Positions 21,415 through 29,272 of a stretch of DNA of 64,000 bases are shown here, piece by piece. The position numbers and the translations under genes are program-made. The notes under the pieces are model-generated. The model was not told the origin of the DNA and did no database searches. It was given only the letters and a program-made list of their open reading frames with translations. The DNA is taken from positions 4,340,001-4,404,000 of the forward strand of contig NZ_CP130427.1 in the NCBI RefSeq assembly GCF_030518795.1, written 5' to 3'. Numbering within the stretch: the first letter of the stretch is position 1; each line of letters begins with the position of its first letter. The stretch comes from Micromonospora sp. NBRC 110009 (GTDB lineage: Bacteria > Actinomycetota > Actinomycetes > Mycobacteriales > Micromonosporaceae).

Positions 21415-23054
21415 GTCCGTGTCCCTTTGGCCGCATCCAGCAGCTGGGCGGCGCCCGCCGCCCGCTCGGTCAGGTGCAGGCGCAGCACCGGTCGCCCGCG
21501 ATCGGCGAGGGCCTGCCGGTCGCCGGCGGCCTGAGCCGCCTGAAGCTCTGCGAAGGTGTACGGGCGGCCGGGCACCGGCAGGTCGTCGGTGACCGCGCCG
21601 GTCACCTGAAGGTAGCTGCCGACCGGCGGGCCGCCCTTGTGGTACTGCCCGGTGGAGTGCAGGAACCGCGGCCCCCACCCGAAGGTCACCGGGCGTCCGG
21701 CCGCCCGCGCCAGCAGCGGCCGCAGCCCGGCCACCGCCGCGTCGGCCCGCCGGTCGAGGTACGCCGTCACCGCCAGGTACCCGTCGTCGCCCAGCCCGTC
21801 GAGCAGCCACCGCAGCACGCCGGCCAGGTCGGCGGGGGCACCGGCCGGGGCGTACCCCTCGACCGCGCCCTCGGTGAACGTGGGCGCCTCCGCCGGTGCC
21901 CCGGCGGCGAGGATGCGGGCGGTGTTCTCCTTGCTCTCGGCGACGTTCGGCTGGTCGAACGGGTTGACGCCGAGCGCCGCCCCGGCGATCGCGGTGGCGT
22001 ACTCCCAGGTCAGGAAGTGGGCGCCGAGAGAGCCGTTGACCGCCACGTCGGCCTCGACGCCGGGCAGCTGGCCGGGGCCGAGTGCGCCGCCGTAGCTCAC
22101 GGTGAGCACGTCGGGGCCGGTGGCGCCGGGGGCGTCCGGGGACTCCACCACCACCGGCAGGATCCCCGCGCCGGCCTTGCCGGTGGACTCGGCGAGCAGC
22201 TGCTCCGCCCAGTCGCCCAGCCCGTCGACGCCGGTGCCGTCGGACACCAGGGCGACGGTGGCCCGGCCGGTGGTGGCCGCCGCGCCCAGCGCCGCGCCCA
22301 GGGCCAGGCCGGGGTTGTCCCGGTCCTGCGCCAGCGACCCGGCGAGGGCGTCCGCGTCGTCGAGCAGGTCGGTCACCGCGACCCCGGCGAGAGCCGCGGG
22401 GACCAGGCCGAAGGCGGTGAGCGCCGAGTACCGGCCGCCCACCTCCGGGTCGGCCAGGATGGTGACCACCCCCATCTCGGCGGCGGTCGCCTCCAGCGGG
22501 GAGCCGGGGTCGGTGACCACCACGAGGTGCCGGGCCGCCTCGGCCTCGGTCATCCCCGCGTCCAGGAACGCCTGCCAGTACGCCCGCCGGTGGCTGTCGG
22601 TCTCCACCGTCGAGCCGGACTTGCTGGAGATCACCACCACGGTCCGGTCGAGGCGGTCGGTGAGGGCCGCCCGGACCTGACCGGGGTCGGTGGTGTCGAG
22701 CACGGTCAGCGGCCGGCCGAGGGTACGGGCGATCACCTCCGGGGCGAGCGACGAGCCGCCCATCCCGGCGAGCACCACGTGGTCCAGGTCGGCCAGTTCC
22801 TCGACCAGTTCGGCGAGCTGGGGGAGGAGCTCCCGGCTGCGCTCGTGGGTGTCCACCCAGCCGAGCCGGACCTGCGCCTCGGCCGCCGCGTCCGGGCCCC
22901 ACAGGGTGGGGTCCTTGGCGGCGAGCCGGGCGGGCACCTCTCGGGCGACCAGTTGCTCGCGCACCGGCGCGGCGGCGGACCGGTCGACCGTGTCCGCGCC
23001 GTGCACGGCCAGCCCGCCGGCGAGCTCCGCCGGACCGGCCAGCAGGTCGCTCAC
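21411..23054 (-). CDS. pgi: Glucose-6-phosphate isomerase
   Basis: Interconverts glucose 6-phosphate and fructose 6-phosphate. The 547-residue protein has two SIS-type sugar-phosphate domains: VLAGMGGSSLAPEV (about residues 93-106) and VVVISSKSGSTVETDSH (about 138-154), with GGRYSALTAFGLVPAAL following. The GTG start is followed by a Leu/Ala-rich N-terminus. Its position between tal and zwf ties glycolysis entry to the pentose phosphate genes; mycobacterial and corynebacterial tkt-tal-zwf blocks usually lack pgi here. Confidence 0.93.
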   Translation of the reverse strand: MSDLLAGPAELAGGLAVHGADTVDRSAAAPVREQLVAREVPARLAAKDPTLWGPDAAAEAQVRLGWVDTHERSRELLPQLAELVEELADLDHVVLAGMGGSSLAPEVIARTLGRPLTVLDTTDPGQVRAALTDRLDRTVVVISSKSGSTVETDSHRRAYWQAFLDAGMTEAEAARHLVVVTDPGSPLEATAAEMGVVTILADPEVGGRYSALTAFGLVPAALAGVAVTDLLDDADALAGSLAQDRDNPGLALGAALGAAATTGRATVALVSDGTGVDGLGDWAEQLLAESTGKAGAGILPVVVESPDAPGATGPDVLTVSYGGALGPGQLPGVEADVAVNGSLGAHFLTWEYATAIAGAALGVNPFDQPNVAESKENTARILAAGAPAEAPTFTEGAVEGYAPAGAPADLAGVLRWLLDGLGDDGYLAVTAYLDRRADAAVAGLRPLLARAAGRPVTFGWGPRFLHSTGQYHKGGPPVGSYLQVTGAVTDDLPVPGRPYTFAELQAAQAAGDRQALADRGRPVLRLHLTERAAGAAQLLDAAKGTRT

Positions 23055-23091
23055 CTCGTCACCCCGCTCCGGGCGGTGCGGACGGCGTGCG

Positions 23092-23118
23092 GCGTCCCGG
23101 GGCGGTGCCCCGGGACGC
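23092..23118. terminator. 12-bp perfect hairpin between tal and pgi
   Basis: Arms 23092-23103 and 23107-23118 enclose GGT in the 79-bp gap inside the pentose phosphate block. It may reduce read-through from tal into pgi, or stabilise the upstream message. Confidence 0.55.
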
Positions 23119-23133
23119 GTCCGGCGCCGTCGG

Positions 23134-24315
23134 TCACGCGTTACCCCCGGCCTGCTCGGCGGCCTGCGCGTTGCCCTTCGCGGCCCGGCCCGGCTGCCCG
23201 GCGCCCTTGGCCGCCTCGGTGAGCGACCGCTTCACCCCGTCGAGCAGTTCCAGCCAGCTCGCCTCGAACTTCTCCACGCCCTCCCGCTCGAGGACGGCGA
23301 CCACGTCGGCCATGTCCACGCCGACGGCCTCCAGCCCGGCGAAGACCTTTCGGGCGTCGTCGTAGCAGCCGGTGACGGTGTCGCCGCCGTCCACCTCGCC
23401 GTGGTCGGCGAAGGCGTGGATGACCGACTCCGGCATGGTGTTGACCGTGCCGGGGGCGATCAGCTCCTCGACGTAGATGACGTCCCGGTAGTCCGGGTTC
23501 TTCGTCGAGGTGGAGGCCCAGAGCGGGCGCTGCGGGTGCGCGCCGGCGTCGGCCAGGGCCTGCCAGCGGTCCGAGCCGAAGACCTCGCAGTAGCGCTCGT
23601 ACGCCAGCCGGGCGTTGGCGACGGCCGCCTTGCCGCGCAGCGCCTTGGCCTGGTCGTTGCCGATCTTCTCCAGCCGCTTGTCCACCTCGGTGTCGACCCG
23701 GGAGACGAAGAACGACGCCACCGAGCCGATCTTGGACAGGTCGTGCCCGTTCGCCTTCGCCTGCTCCAGGCCGGCGAGGAACGCCTCCATCACCTGCGAG
23801 TAGCGGTCCAGGCCGAAGATCAGCGTGACGTTGACGCTGATCCCCTGGGCCAGCGTCGCGGTGATCGCCGGCAGCCCCGCCTCGGTCGCCGGGATCTTGA
23901 TGAAGAGGTTGGGCCGGTCGATCAGCCACCACAGCGCGCCGGCCTCGGCGACCGTCTTCTCCGTCTCGTGGGCCAGCCGCGGGTCCACCTCGATGGAGAC
24001 CCGGCCGTCCACCCCCGCGCTCGCGTCGTACGCCGGGCGCATCACGTCGCAGGCCCACCGCACGTCGTACGTGGTGAGCAGGCGGACCGCCTCCTCGACG
24101 TCCACGCCCCGGATGGCCAGGTCCTTCAGCTGCCAGTTGTACTCGTCCGCGTCGGACAGGGCCTTCGCGAAGATGGTCGGGTTGGAGGTCACCCCGACCA
24201 GGTGCTTCTCCCGGCGGAGCTGGTCGAGCCCGCCGGAACTCAGTCGGGTCCTGGAAAGATCGTCGAGCCAGATCGCCACACCCGCGGCGCTCAGCTCACC
24301 AAGCCTGTCGGTCAT
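23134..24315 (-). CDS. tal: Transaldolase
   Basis: Moves a three-carbon unit between sugar phosphates in the non-oxidative pentose phosphate pathway. The 393-residue protein is of the long actinobacterial type: VAIWLDDLSRTRL near the start, GVTSNPTIFAKAL, the Schiff-base lysine in FIKIPATEAG (about residue 139), and a C-terminal Gly/Ala/Gln-rich tail (about 375-393). The ATG at 24315 is preferred to a GTG nine bases upstream, because GAGGGGAG lies 10 nt from the ATG but abuts the GTG. tkt ends 16 bp upstream. Confidence 0.95.
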   Translation of the reverse strand: MTDRLGELSAAGVAIWLDDLSRTRLSSGGLDQLRREKHLVGVTSNPTIFAKALSDADEYNWQLKDLAIRGVDVEEAVRLLTTYDVRWACDVMRPAYDASAGVDGRVSIEVDPRLAHETEKTVAEAGALWWLIDRPNLFIKIPATEAGLPAITATLAQGISVNVTLIFGLDRYSQVMEAFLAGLEQAKANGHDLSKIGSVASFFVSRVDTEVDKRLEKIGNDQAKALRGKAAVANARLAYERYCEVFGSDRWQALADAGAHPQRPLWASTSTKNPDYRDVIYVEELIAPGTVNTMPESVIHAFADHGEVDGGDTVTGCYDDARKVFAGLEAVGVDMADVVAVLEREGVEKFEASWLELLDGVKRSLTEAAKGAGQPGRAAKGNAQAAEQAGGNA

Positions 24316-24331
24316 GCCGTCCACGCTCCCC

Positions 24332-26470
24332 TCAGTTGCCGGTTGGGTTACCAGTGATGTCGCCCACCCGGGTCAGTGCCGCGTGCGCGGCGGCCACGAT
24401 CCGGTCGGGGGTGAACCCGAACTGCTCGAACAGCACGGTGTGCGGGGCGCTCGCCCCGTAGTGCTCCAGGCTCACGCTCTCGCCGCAGTCGCCGACGATC
24501 CCGCGCCAGGACATGGCGATACCCGCCTCCACGCTCACCCGTGCCTTTACCCCGCGCGGGAGGACCGACTCCCGGTAGGCCTCGTCCTGGTCGAAGAACC
24601 ACTCCTGGCACGGCATGGAGACCACCCGGGTGGGGGTGCCGTCGGCCTCCAGCCGCTCCCGGGCGGTGAGGCAGAGCTGCACCTCGGAGCCGGTGCCGAC
24701 GAGGATCACCTGCGGCTTGCCGCTGGACGCCTCGGCCAGCACGTAGCCGCCCTTGGCGGTGCCCTCGGCGCCGGCCAGCTCGGCCCGGTCCACGGTCGGC
24801 AGCGGCTGGCGGCTGAGCGCCAGGGCGGTCGGCCGGTCGGTGTGCTCCAGGGCCTGCCGCCACGCCCACGCGGTCTCGTTGGCGTCGGCCGGGCGGACCA
24901 CGTCCAGGCCGGGGATGGCGCGCAGCGCCGTGAGGTGCTCCACCGGCTGGTGGGTCGGGCCGTCCTCGCCCAGGCCGATCGAGTCGTGCGTCCAGACGTA
25001 GACCACCGGCAGCTTCATCAGCGCGGCGAGCCGGACGGAGGGGCGCATGTAGTCGCTGAACACCAGGAACGTGCCGCCGTACGGGCGGGTGCCGCCGTGC
25101 AGGGCGATGCCGTTGAGGATCGCCCCCATGCCGTGCTCACGGATGCCGAAGTGCAGGGTGCGGCCGTACTCGTCGCCGGGGAAGTCCTTGGTGGCGTGCA
25201 CCGCAGGGATGAAGGACGGCTCGCCCTTCATGGTGGTGTTGTTGCTCTCCGCGAGGTCGGCCGAGCCGCCCCAGAGCTCGGGCAGCACCGGGGCGAGGGC
25301 CTCCAGCACCTTGCCGGAGGCGGCCCGGGTGGCGACGCCCTTCGCGTCGGCCGGGAAGGTCGGCAGGGCGTCGGCCCAGCCCTGCGGGAGGGTACGGGTC
25401 GACATCCGGTCCCAGAGCGCCTTGCGCTCCGGATTGGCCTGCGCCCACGCGTCGAACGCGGTGGTCCACGCCGCCTGGGCCTCGGCGCCCCGGTCCATCA
25501 CCTGGCGGGCGTGCTTGAGGACCTCCTCGTCGACCTCGAAGGTGCGCTGCGGGTCGAAGCCGAGGATCTCCTTGGTGGCCTTCACCTCGTCCGCGCCGAG
25601 CGCCGAGCCGTGGATCTTGCCGGTGTTCTTCTTGTTCGGCGCGGGCCAGCCGATGATGGTGCGCAGCGCGATGAAGGAGGGCCGGCCGGTCTCCGCCTTC
25701 GCGGCCAGCAGCGCCTGGTGGAGCGCCTCGACGTCCTCGTGGTAGTCGCCCTGGTCGGCGTCGCCACGGCGCCAGTCGACCGTCTGCACGTGCCAGCCGT
25801 ACGCCTCGTAGCGGGCCGCCACGTCCTCGCTCTTGGCGATGCGGGTGTCGTCCTCGATCGAGATCTCGTTGTCGTCGTAGATCACGCAGAGGTTGCCGAG
25901 CTGCTGGTGGCCGGCGAGGGCGCTGACCTCGTGGCTGATGCCCTCCTCGATGTCGCCGTCCGAGGCGATGCACCAGATGTCGTGGTCGAAGGGGGAGTCG
26001 CCCCGGTCCGCCTCAGGGTCGAACAGGCCCCGCTCCCGGCGCGCCGCCATCGCCATGCCGACGGCGTTGCCGAGGCCCTGGCCCAGCGGGCCGGTGGTGG
26101 TCTCCACACCGGGCGTGTGCCCGTGCTCCGGGTGGCCGGGGGTGAGCGAGCCCCACTGGCGCAGCGCCTGGAGGTCCTCCAGGCTCAGCGGGTAGCCGGA
26201 GAGGAAGAGCTGGATGTAGAGGGTCAGGCTGGAGTGCCCGGCGGAGAGCACGAACCGGTCCCGGCCGGGCCAGTTCGGGTCGGCCGGGTTGTGCCGCATC
26301 ACCCGGTTGAAGAGCAGGTACGCCGCCGGGGCCAGGCTCATCGCCGTGCCCGGGTGGCCGTTGCCGGATTTCTCCACGGCGTCCATGGCCAGCACGCGGA
26401 CCGTGTCGACGGCCCTGCGGTCGAGGTCGGACCAGTTGAGAGCGGGAAGCTCGGGTCGGTTTGCAGCCAC
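24332..26470 (-). CDS. tkt: Transketolase
   Basis: Thiamine diphosphate enzyme moving two-carbon units in the pentose phosphate pathway. About 712 residues, normal. Motifs: SGNGHPGTAMSLAP at the N-terminus, the ThDP/Mg site CIASDGDIEEGISHEV through DDNEIS (about residues 160-200), and HDSIGLGEDGPTHQPVEHL in the pyrimidine domain. The GTG at 26470 is chosen because GAGGAG lies 10 nt upstream; the frame stays open further upstream but without a better start. A -10-like TAGGGT on the minus strand (26514-26519) would give a short leader. It is the first gene of its block and divergent from ctaB. Confidence 0.96.
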   Translation of the reverse strand: MAANRPELPALNWSDLDRRAVDTVRVLAMDAVEKSGNGHPGTAMSLAPAAYLLFNRVMRHNPADPNWPGRDRFVLSAGHSSLTLYIQLFLSGYPLSLEDLQALRQWGSLTPGHPEHGHTPGVETTTGPLGQGLGNAVGMAMAARRERGLFDPEADRGDSPFDHDIWCIASDGDIEEGISHEVSALAGHQQLGNLCVIYDDNEISIEDDTRIAKSEDVAARYEAYGWHVQTVDWRRGDADQGDYHEDVEALHQALLAAKAETGRPSFIALRTIIGWPAPNKKNTGKIHGSALGADEVKATKEILGFDPQRTFEVDEEVLKHARQVMDRGAEAQAAWTTAFDAWAQANPERKALWDRMSTRTLPQGWADALPTFPADAKGVATRAASGKVLEALAPVLPELWGGSADLAESNNTTMKGEPSFIPAVHATKDFPGDEYGRTLHFGIREHGMGAILNGIALHGGTRPYGGTFLVFSDYMRPSVRLAALMKLPVVYVWTHDSIGLGEDGPTHQPVEHLTALRAIPGLDVVRPADANETAWAWRQALEHTDRPTALALSRQPLPTVDRAELAGAEGTAKGGYVLAEASSGKPQVILVGTGSEVQLCLTARERLEADGTPTRVVSMPCQEWFFDQDEAYRESVLPRGVKARVSVEAGIAMSWRGIVGDCGESVSLEHYGASAPHTVLFEQFGFTPDRIVAAAHAALTRVGDITGNPTGN

Positions 26471-26513
26471 GATGGTTGTGCTCCTCGGCAGATGGGCGGA
26501 ACCCTCACTGATG

Positions 26514-26519
26514 ACCCTA
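26514..26519 (-). promoter_or_regulatory. Candidate -10 of the tkt-tal-pgi-zwf-opcA-pgl block
   Basis: TAGGGT on the minus strand lies 44 bp before the tkt start in the 265-bp tkt-ctaB divergent region. The -35 is not obvious. Confidence 0.35.
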
Positions 26520-26735
26520 TCGAGCGTGGCTAAACGTCCGCCCGGGGATCTGTGCATGGTGTTCTGTAGGTGTCCGACCGGATCCGTCGGTCAACTCCCA
26601 CTGTGACGGCCCGCACCGTTGTCGGGTCTCCGGGGCAGCGAAAACGACGACGCGTAGTCTGTGGGGCGGTGTGTGGACCCGGACGGGTCCGGGCCGACCC
26701 CGACCTCCCCTGCCGACGCCGGAAGGTGGCAATCC

Positions 26736-27695
26736 GTGAGCATGATCACCGAGCGCCCCGTCAGCAACTCTGCCGGGCAGCCGCCGGTGCACACGGTTGC
26801 GGAGGCGTCGGCGACCGGCCGGCGGGACGTGCGGGCCGTGCTGGCCGCGTACGTGGCGCTCACCAAGCCGCGGATCGTCGAGCTGCTGCTGGTCACCACC
26901 GTGCCGGCGATGATGCTCGCCGACGGCGGGATGCCGTCGCTCTGGCTGGTGGCCGTGGTGCTGGTCGGCGGATCGCTCGCCGCCGGCGCGGCCAGCGTGC
27001 TCAACTGCTACATCGACCGGGACATCGACCAGCTGATGCGGCGCACCAAGCGCCGGCCGCTGCCCGCGCACACCGTGTCGCCGCGCAACGCGCTGGTCTT
27101 CGGGCTGGTGCTCGCGGTGATCTCGGTGGCGCTGATGGCCGCGTTCACCAACTGGCTGGCGGCCGGGCTCACGCTCGCCGCGATCGCCTACTACGACCTG
27201 GTCTACACGCTCTGGCTCAAGCGGACCACGGCGGCCAACACCTTCTGGGGCGGTGCCTGCGGCGCGGCGCCTGTGCTGATCGGCTGGGCCGCGGTCACCG
27301 GGTCGCTCGCCCCGGCCGCGTGGGGCCTGTTCGCGGTGGTCTTCTTCTGGCAGATGCCGCACTTCTACGCGCTGGCCATCAAGTACAAGGCCGACTACGC
27401 CCGGGCCGGCATCCCGATGCTGCCGGTGGTGGCCTCGGTCCGCCGGGTGAACGCCGAGATCCTCGCCTTCTCCTGGCTGACCCTGCTCTCCTCGCTGGCC
27501 GTCTGGCCGCTCGGGATGAGCCCGATCTACGGGGTGACCGCGCTGGTGGTCGGCGGTGTCTTCGTCGTCGAGGCGCACAAGCTGTGCCGGCGCGCGGCGC
27601 GGGGCGAGGCGGTCAAGCCGATGCGGCTGTTCCACTGGTCCACCACCTACCTCACCATCCTCTTCGCGGCCGTCGCGCTCGACGCCCTGCTGTAG
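26736..27695 (+). CDS. ctaB: Protohaem IX farnesyltransferase
   Basis: UbiA-type membrane prenyltransferase making haem O, the first step to haem A for cytochrome oxidase. About 319 residues with roughly eight to nine membrane helices. The prenyl diphosphate site is NCYIDRDIDQLMRRTKRRPLP (a DxxxD motif, about residues 88-108) and the second Asp-rich site is YYDLVYTLWLKRTT. The GTG at 26736 is used because GGAAGG lies 9 nt before it; the frame extends upstream without a ribosome site. A possible -10 (TAGTCT, about 26655-26660) lies upstream. ctaA, the next enzyme in the pathway, is 3.3 kb away on the opposite strand. Confidence 0.94.
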   Translation: MSMITERPVSNSAGQPPVHTVAEASATGRRDVRAVLAAYVALTKPRIVELLLVTTVPAMMLADGGMPSLWLVAVVLVGGSLAAGAASVLNCYIDRDIDQLMRRTKRRPLPAHTVSPRNALVFGLVLAVISVALMAAFTNWLAAGLTLAAIAYYDLVYTLWLKRTTAANTFWGGACGAAPVLIGWAAVTGSLAPAAWGLFAVVFFWQMPHFYALAIKYKADYARAGIPMLPVVASVRRVNAEILAFSWLTLLSSLAVWPLGMSPIYGVTALVVGGVFVVEAHKLCRRAARGEAVKPMRLFHWSTTYLTILFAAVALDALL

Positions 27696-27787
27696 GGCGG
27701 CCGCGCACCGGCCGGTGGTGGTGGAGTTCCCGCCGGTGAGGAAGTTCTCCAGAATTTTTTTTCGGGTAACGCTCTAGCGCACCAACC

Positions 27788-27817
27788 CGGACAGATAGTG
27801 ACGATCTCGCCTGTCCG
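27788..27817. repeat. Inverted repeat CGGACAG-N16-CTGTCCG after ctaB
   Basis: Seven-bp perfect arms at 27788-27794 and 27811-27817, downstream of a T8 run (about 27757-27764). It may end ctaB transcription, though the order T-tract then hairpin is not that of a normal terminator. Confidence 0.4.
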
Positions 27818-27880
27818 CTTCGCCCCGACGTATGCGACATGTACGGGCGAATCACCTGTGGTCTTCCTTAAACCCGTAGG

Positions 27881-27898
27881 TAATTGGCATCACAATTA
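27881..27898. promoter_or_regulatory. Candidate operator TAATTG-N6-CAATTA
   Basis: A 6-6-6 palindrome in an AT-rich stretch 50 bp before the start of the next gene, just upstream of its likely -35 region. Confidence 0.4.
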
Positions 27899-27934
27899 GT
27901 TCATCGTTCTCGCACATGTGGGTGGAACTCTGCT

Positions 27935-27940
27935 TAGGCT
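27935..27940 (+). promoter_or_regulatory. -10 box, probable leaderless start of the 111-residue protein gene
   Basis: TAGGCT ends 7 nt before the ATG at 27948. Confidence 0.5.
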
Positions 27941-27947
27941 TCGCGTC

Positions 27948-28283
27948 ATGGCAGATGGTTCCGATACGACGCTGACGGCCGAGCAGACCGTTGCCGAGCA
28001 GGCCCCCAACGGCCTGGTCGCGGGCATCAAGTCGTTTGCCGCCGGACACGGCGGCGCGAAGGCGGTCATCGAGTACGTCGGCAAGCGCGGTGCCCGCATC
28101 GTCCTCGTGGGTGAGGACGGGGAGTGGGCCGACCAGTTCGCGGACGGCACCGACGTCGCGCGGCAGGCCTGCGCCACGGCGGGGGTCGCCGTCGAGAACG
28201 CCTGGGAGCGTGAACTGATGGACCAGATGCGTCCGAGCAACGACCTCTGGCGATCGATGGCCCGGCGCACGATGGCCCGTTGA
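27948..28283 (+). CDS. Conserved actinobacterial protein of unknown function (111 residues)
   Basis: I do not recognise a characterised family. The protein is soluble and mixed in charge, with an acidic Thr-rich N-terminus, a central GGAKAVIEYVGKRGARIVLV stretch that could be a beta-alpha-beta unit, and an Arg/Met-rich end (DLWRSMARRTMAR). There is no signal peptide or membrane segment. It has its own upstream control region: an AT-rich block with a TAATTG-N6-CAATTA palindrome and a -10 box placed for a leaderless message. The ATP-grasp gene begins 6 bp after its stop, so the two may be co-expressed. Confidence 0.8.
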   Translation: MADGSDTTLTAEQTVAEQAPNGLVAGIKSFAAGHGGAKAVIEYVGKRGARIVLVGEDGEWADQFADGTDVARQACATAGVAVENAWERELMDQMRPSNDLWRSMARRTMAR

Positions 28284-28289
28284 CATAAA

Positions 28290-29210
28290 TTGACCACCCA
28301 CCACCAGCCGACCCGGGGGAAGCCCCGGGTCGCCCTCGTCACCTGCACCGCCCTGCCCGACCTCGACCCGGACGACCGGCTCGTGCTCGCCCCGCTCGCC
28401 ACCCGCGGCGTCGCCGCCGAGGCGTTGATCTGGGACGACCCGGCTGTGGACTGGTCCGGCTACGACCTGGTAGTGCTCCGCTCGCCCTGGGACTACGCGC
28501 TGCGGCGCGACGAGTTCGTGGCCTGGGCGCAGAGCGTCCCGCGCCTGGTCAACCCCGCCGACGTGGTCACCTGGAACACCGACAAGCGCTACCTGGCCGA
28601 GCTCTCGGCCGCGGGTGTGCCCACGGTGCCGACGGCCTGGGTCGAGCCGGGGCAGAGCTGGACCCCACCCGCCGACTCCGGGGAGTACGTGATCAAGCCG
28701 GCGGTCAGCGCGGGCAGCCAGGACACCGGCCGGTACGACCTGGCCGACCCGGAGCACCGGGAGTTGGCCGTGGCGCACGTGCGGCGGCTCGCCGAGGCCG
28801 GCCGGGTCAGCATGGTCCAGCCGTACCTGAGCGCGGTGGACACCGCCGGGGAGACCGCGCTGCTTTTCCTGGCCGGGCCCGACGGCCTGGCCTTCAGCCA
28901 CGCCATCCGCAAGGGGCCCATGCTGACCGGTCCCGACCTGGGCGTGGCCGCGCTCTACAAGGAGGAGCGGATCGACGCTCGGACGGCCACGCCCGAGCAG
29001 CTGGACACGGCGGAGAAGACGCTGGCCGTCGTCCCCGGCGGCACGGACCGGCTGCTCTACGCCCGGGTGGACCTGATCCCCGGCCCTGGCGGCGCGCCCG
29101 TCGTGGTCGAGCTGGAGCTGACCGAGCCCAGCCTCTTCGTCGGGTACGCCGACGGCGCCCCCGACCGCCTCGCCGAGGCGATCACCACCCAGCTGCGCAT
29201 CCACGCCTGA
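28290..29210 (+). CDS. ATP-grasp domain protein, substrate unknown
   Basis: A 306-residue ATP-grasp ligase of the RimK/glutathione synthetase-like group, related in outline to DcsG-type enzymes. Such enzymes join a carboxylate to an amine or thiol through an acyl phosphate. Visible features are a Rossmann-like N-terminus (RVALVTCTALPDLDPDD), WNTDKRYLAELSAAGVPTVPT (residues about 97-117), the ATP-binding EYVIKPAVSAGSQDTGRY, and Mg-ligand acids near the C-terminus (YARVDLIPG and VVVELELTEPSLF). The start is unsure: TTG at 28290 fits best, but no ribosome site precedes it. TTGACA at 28279-28284, over the stop of the previous gene, could be a -35 of an internal promoter. Confidence 0.82.
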   Translation: MTTHHQPTRGKPRVALVTCTALPDLDPDDRLVLAPLATRGVAAEALIWDDPAVDWSGYDLVVLRSPWDYALRRDEFVAWAQSVPRLVNPADVVTWNTDKRYLAELSAAGVPTVPTAWVEPGQSWTPPADSGEYVIKPAVSAGSQDTGRYDLADPEHRELAVAHVRRLAEAGRVSMVQPYLSAVDTAGETALLFLAGPDGLAFSHAIRKGPMLTGPDLGVAALYKEERIDARTATPEQLDTAEKTLAVVPGGTDRLLYARVDLIPGPGGAPVVVELELTEPSLFVGYADGAPDRLAEAITTQLRIHA

Positions 29211-29212
29211 CC

Positions 29213-29264
29213 GGGCACGGGCGCGTCCGTCGTCGCTCCGGCGGCGCCGGACGCGCCCGTGCCC
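29213..29264. terminator. Bidirectional terminator with a 17-bp perfect stem
   Basis: Arms 29213-29229 and 29248-29264 lie between the convergent ATP-grasp and beta-helix genes. Confidence 0.85.
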
Positions 29265-29272
29265 GTCCCGGC

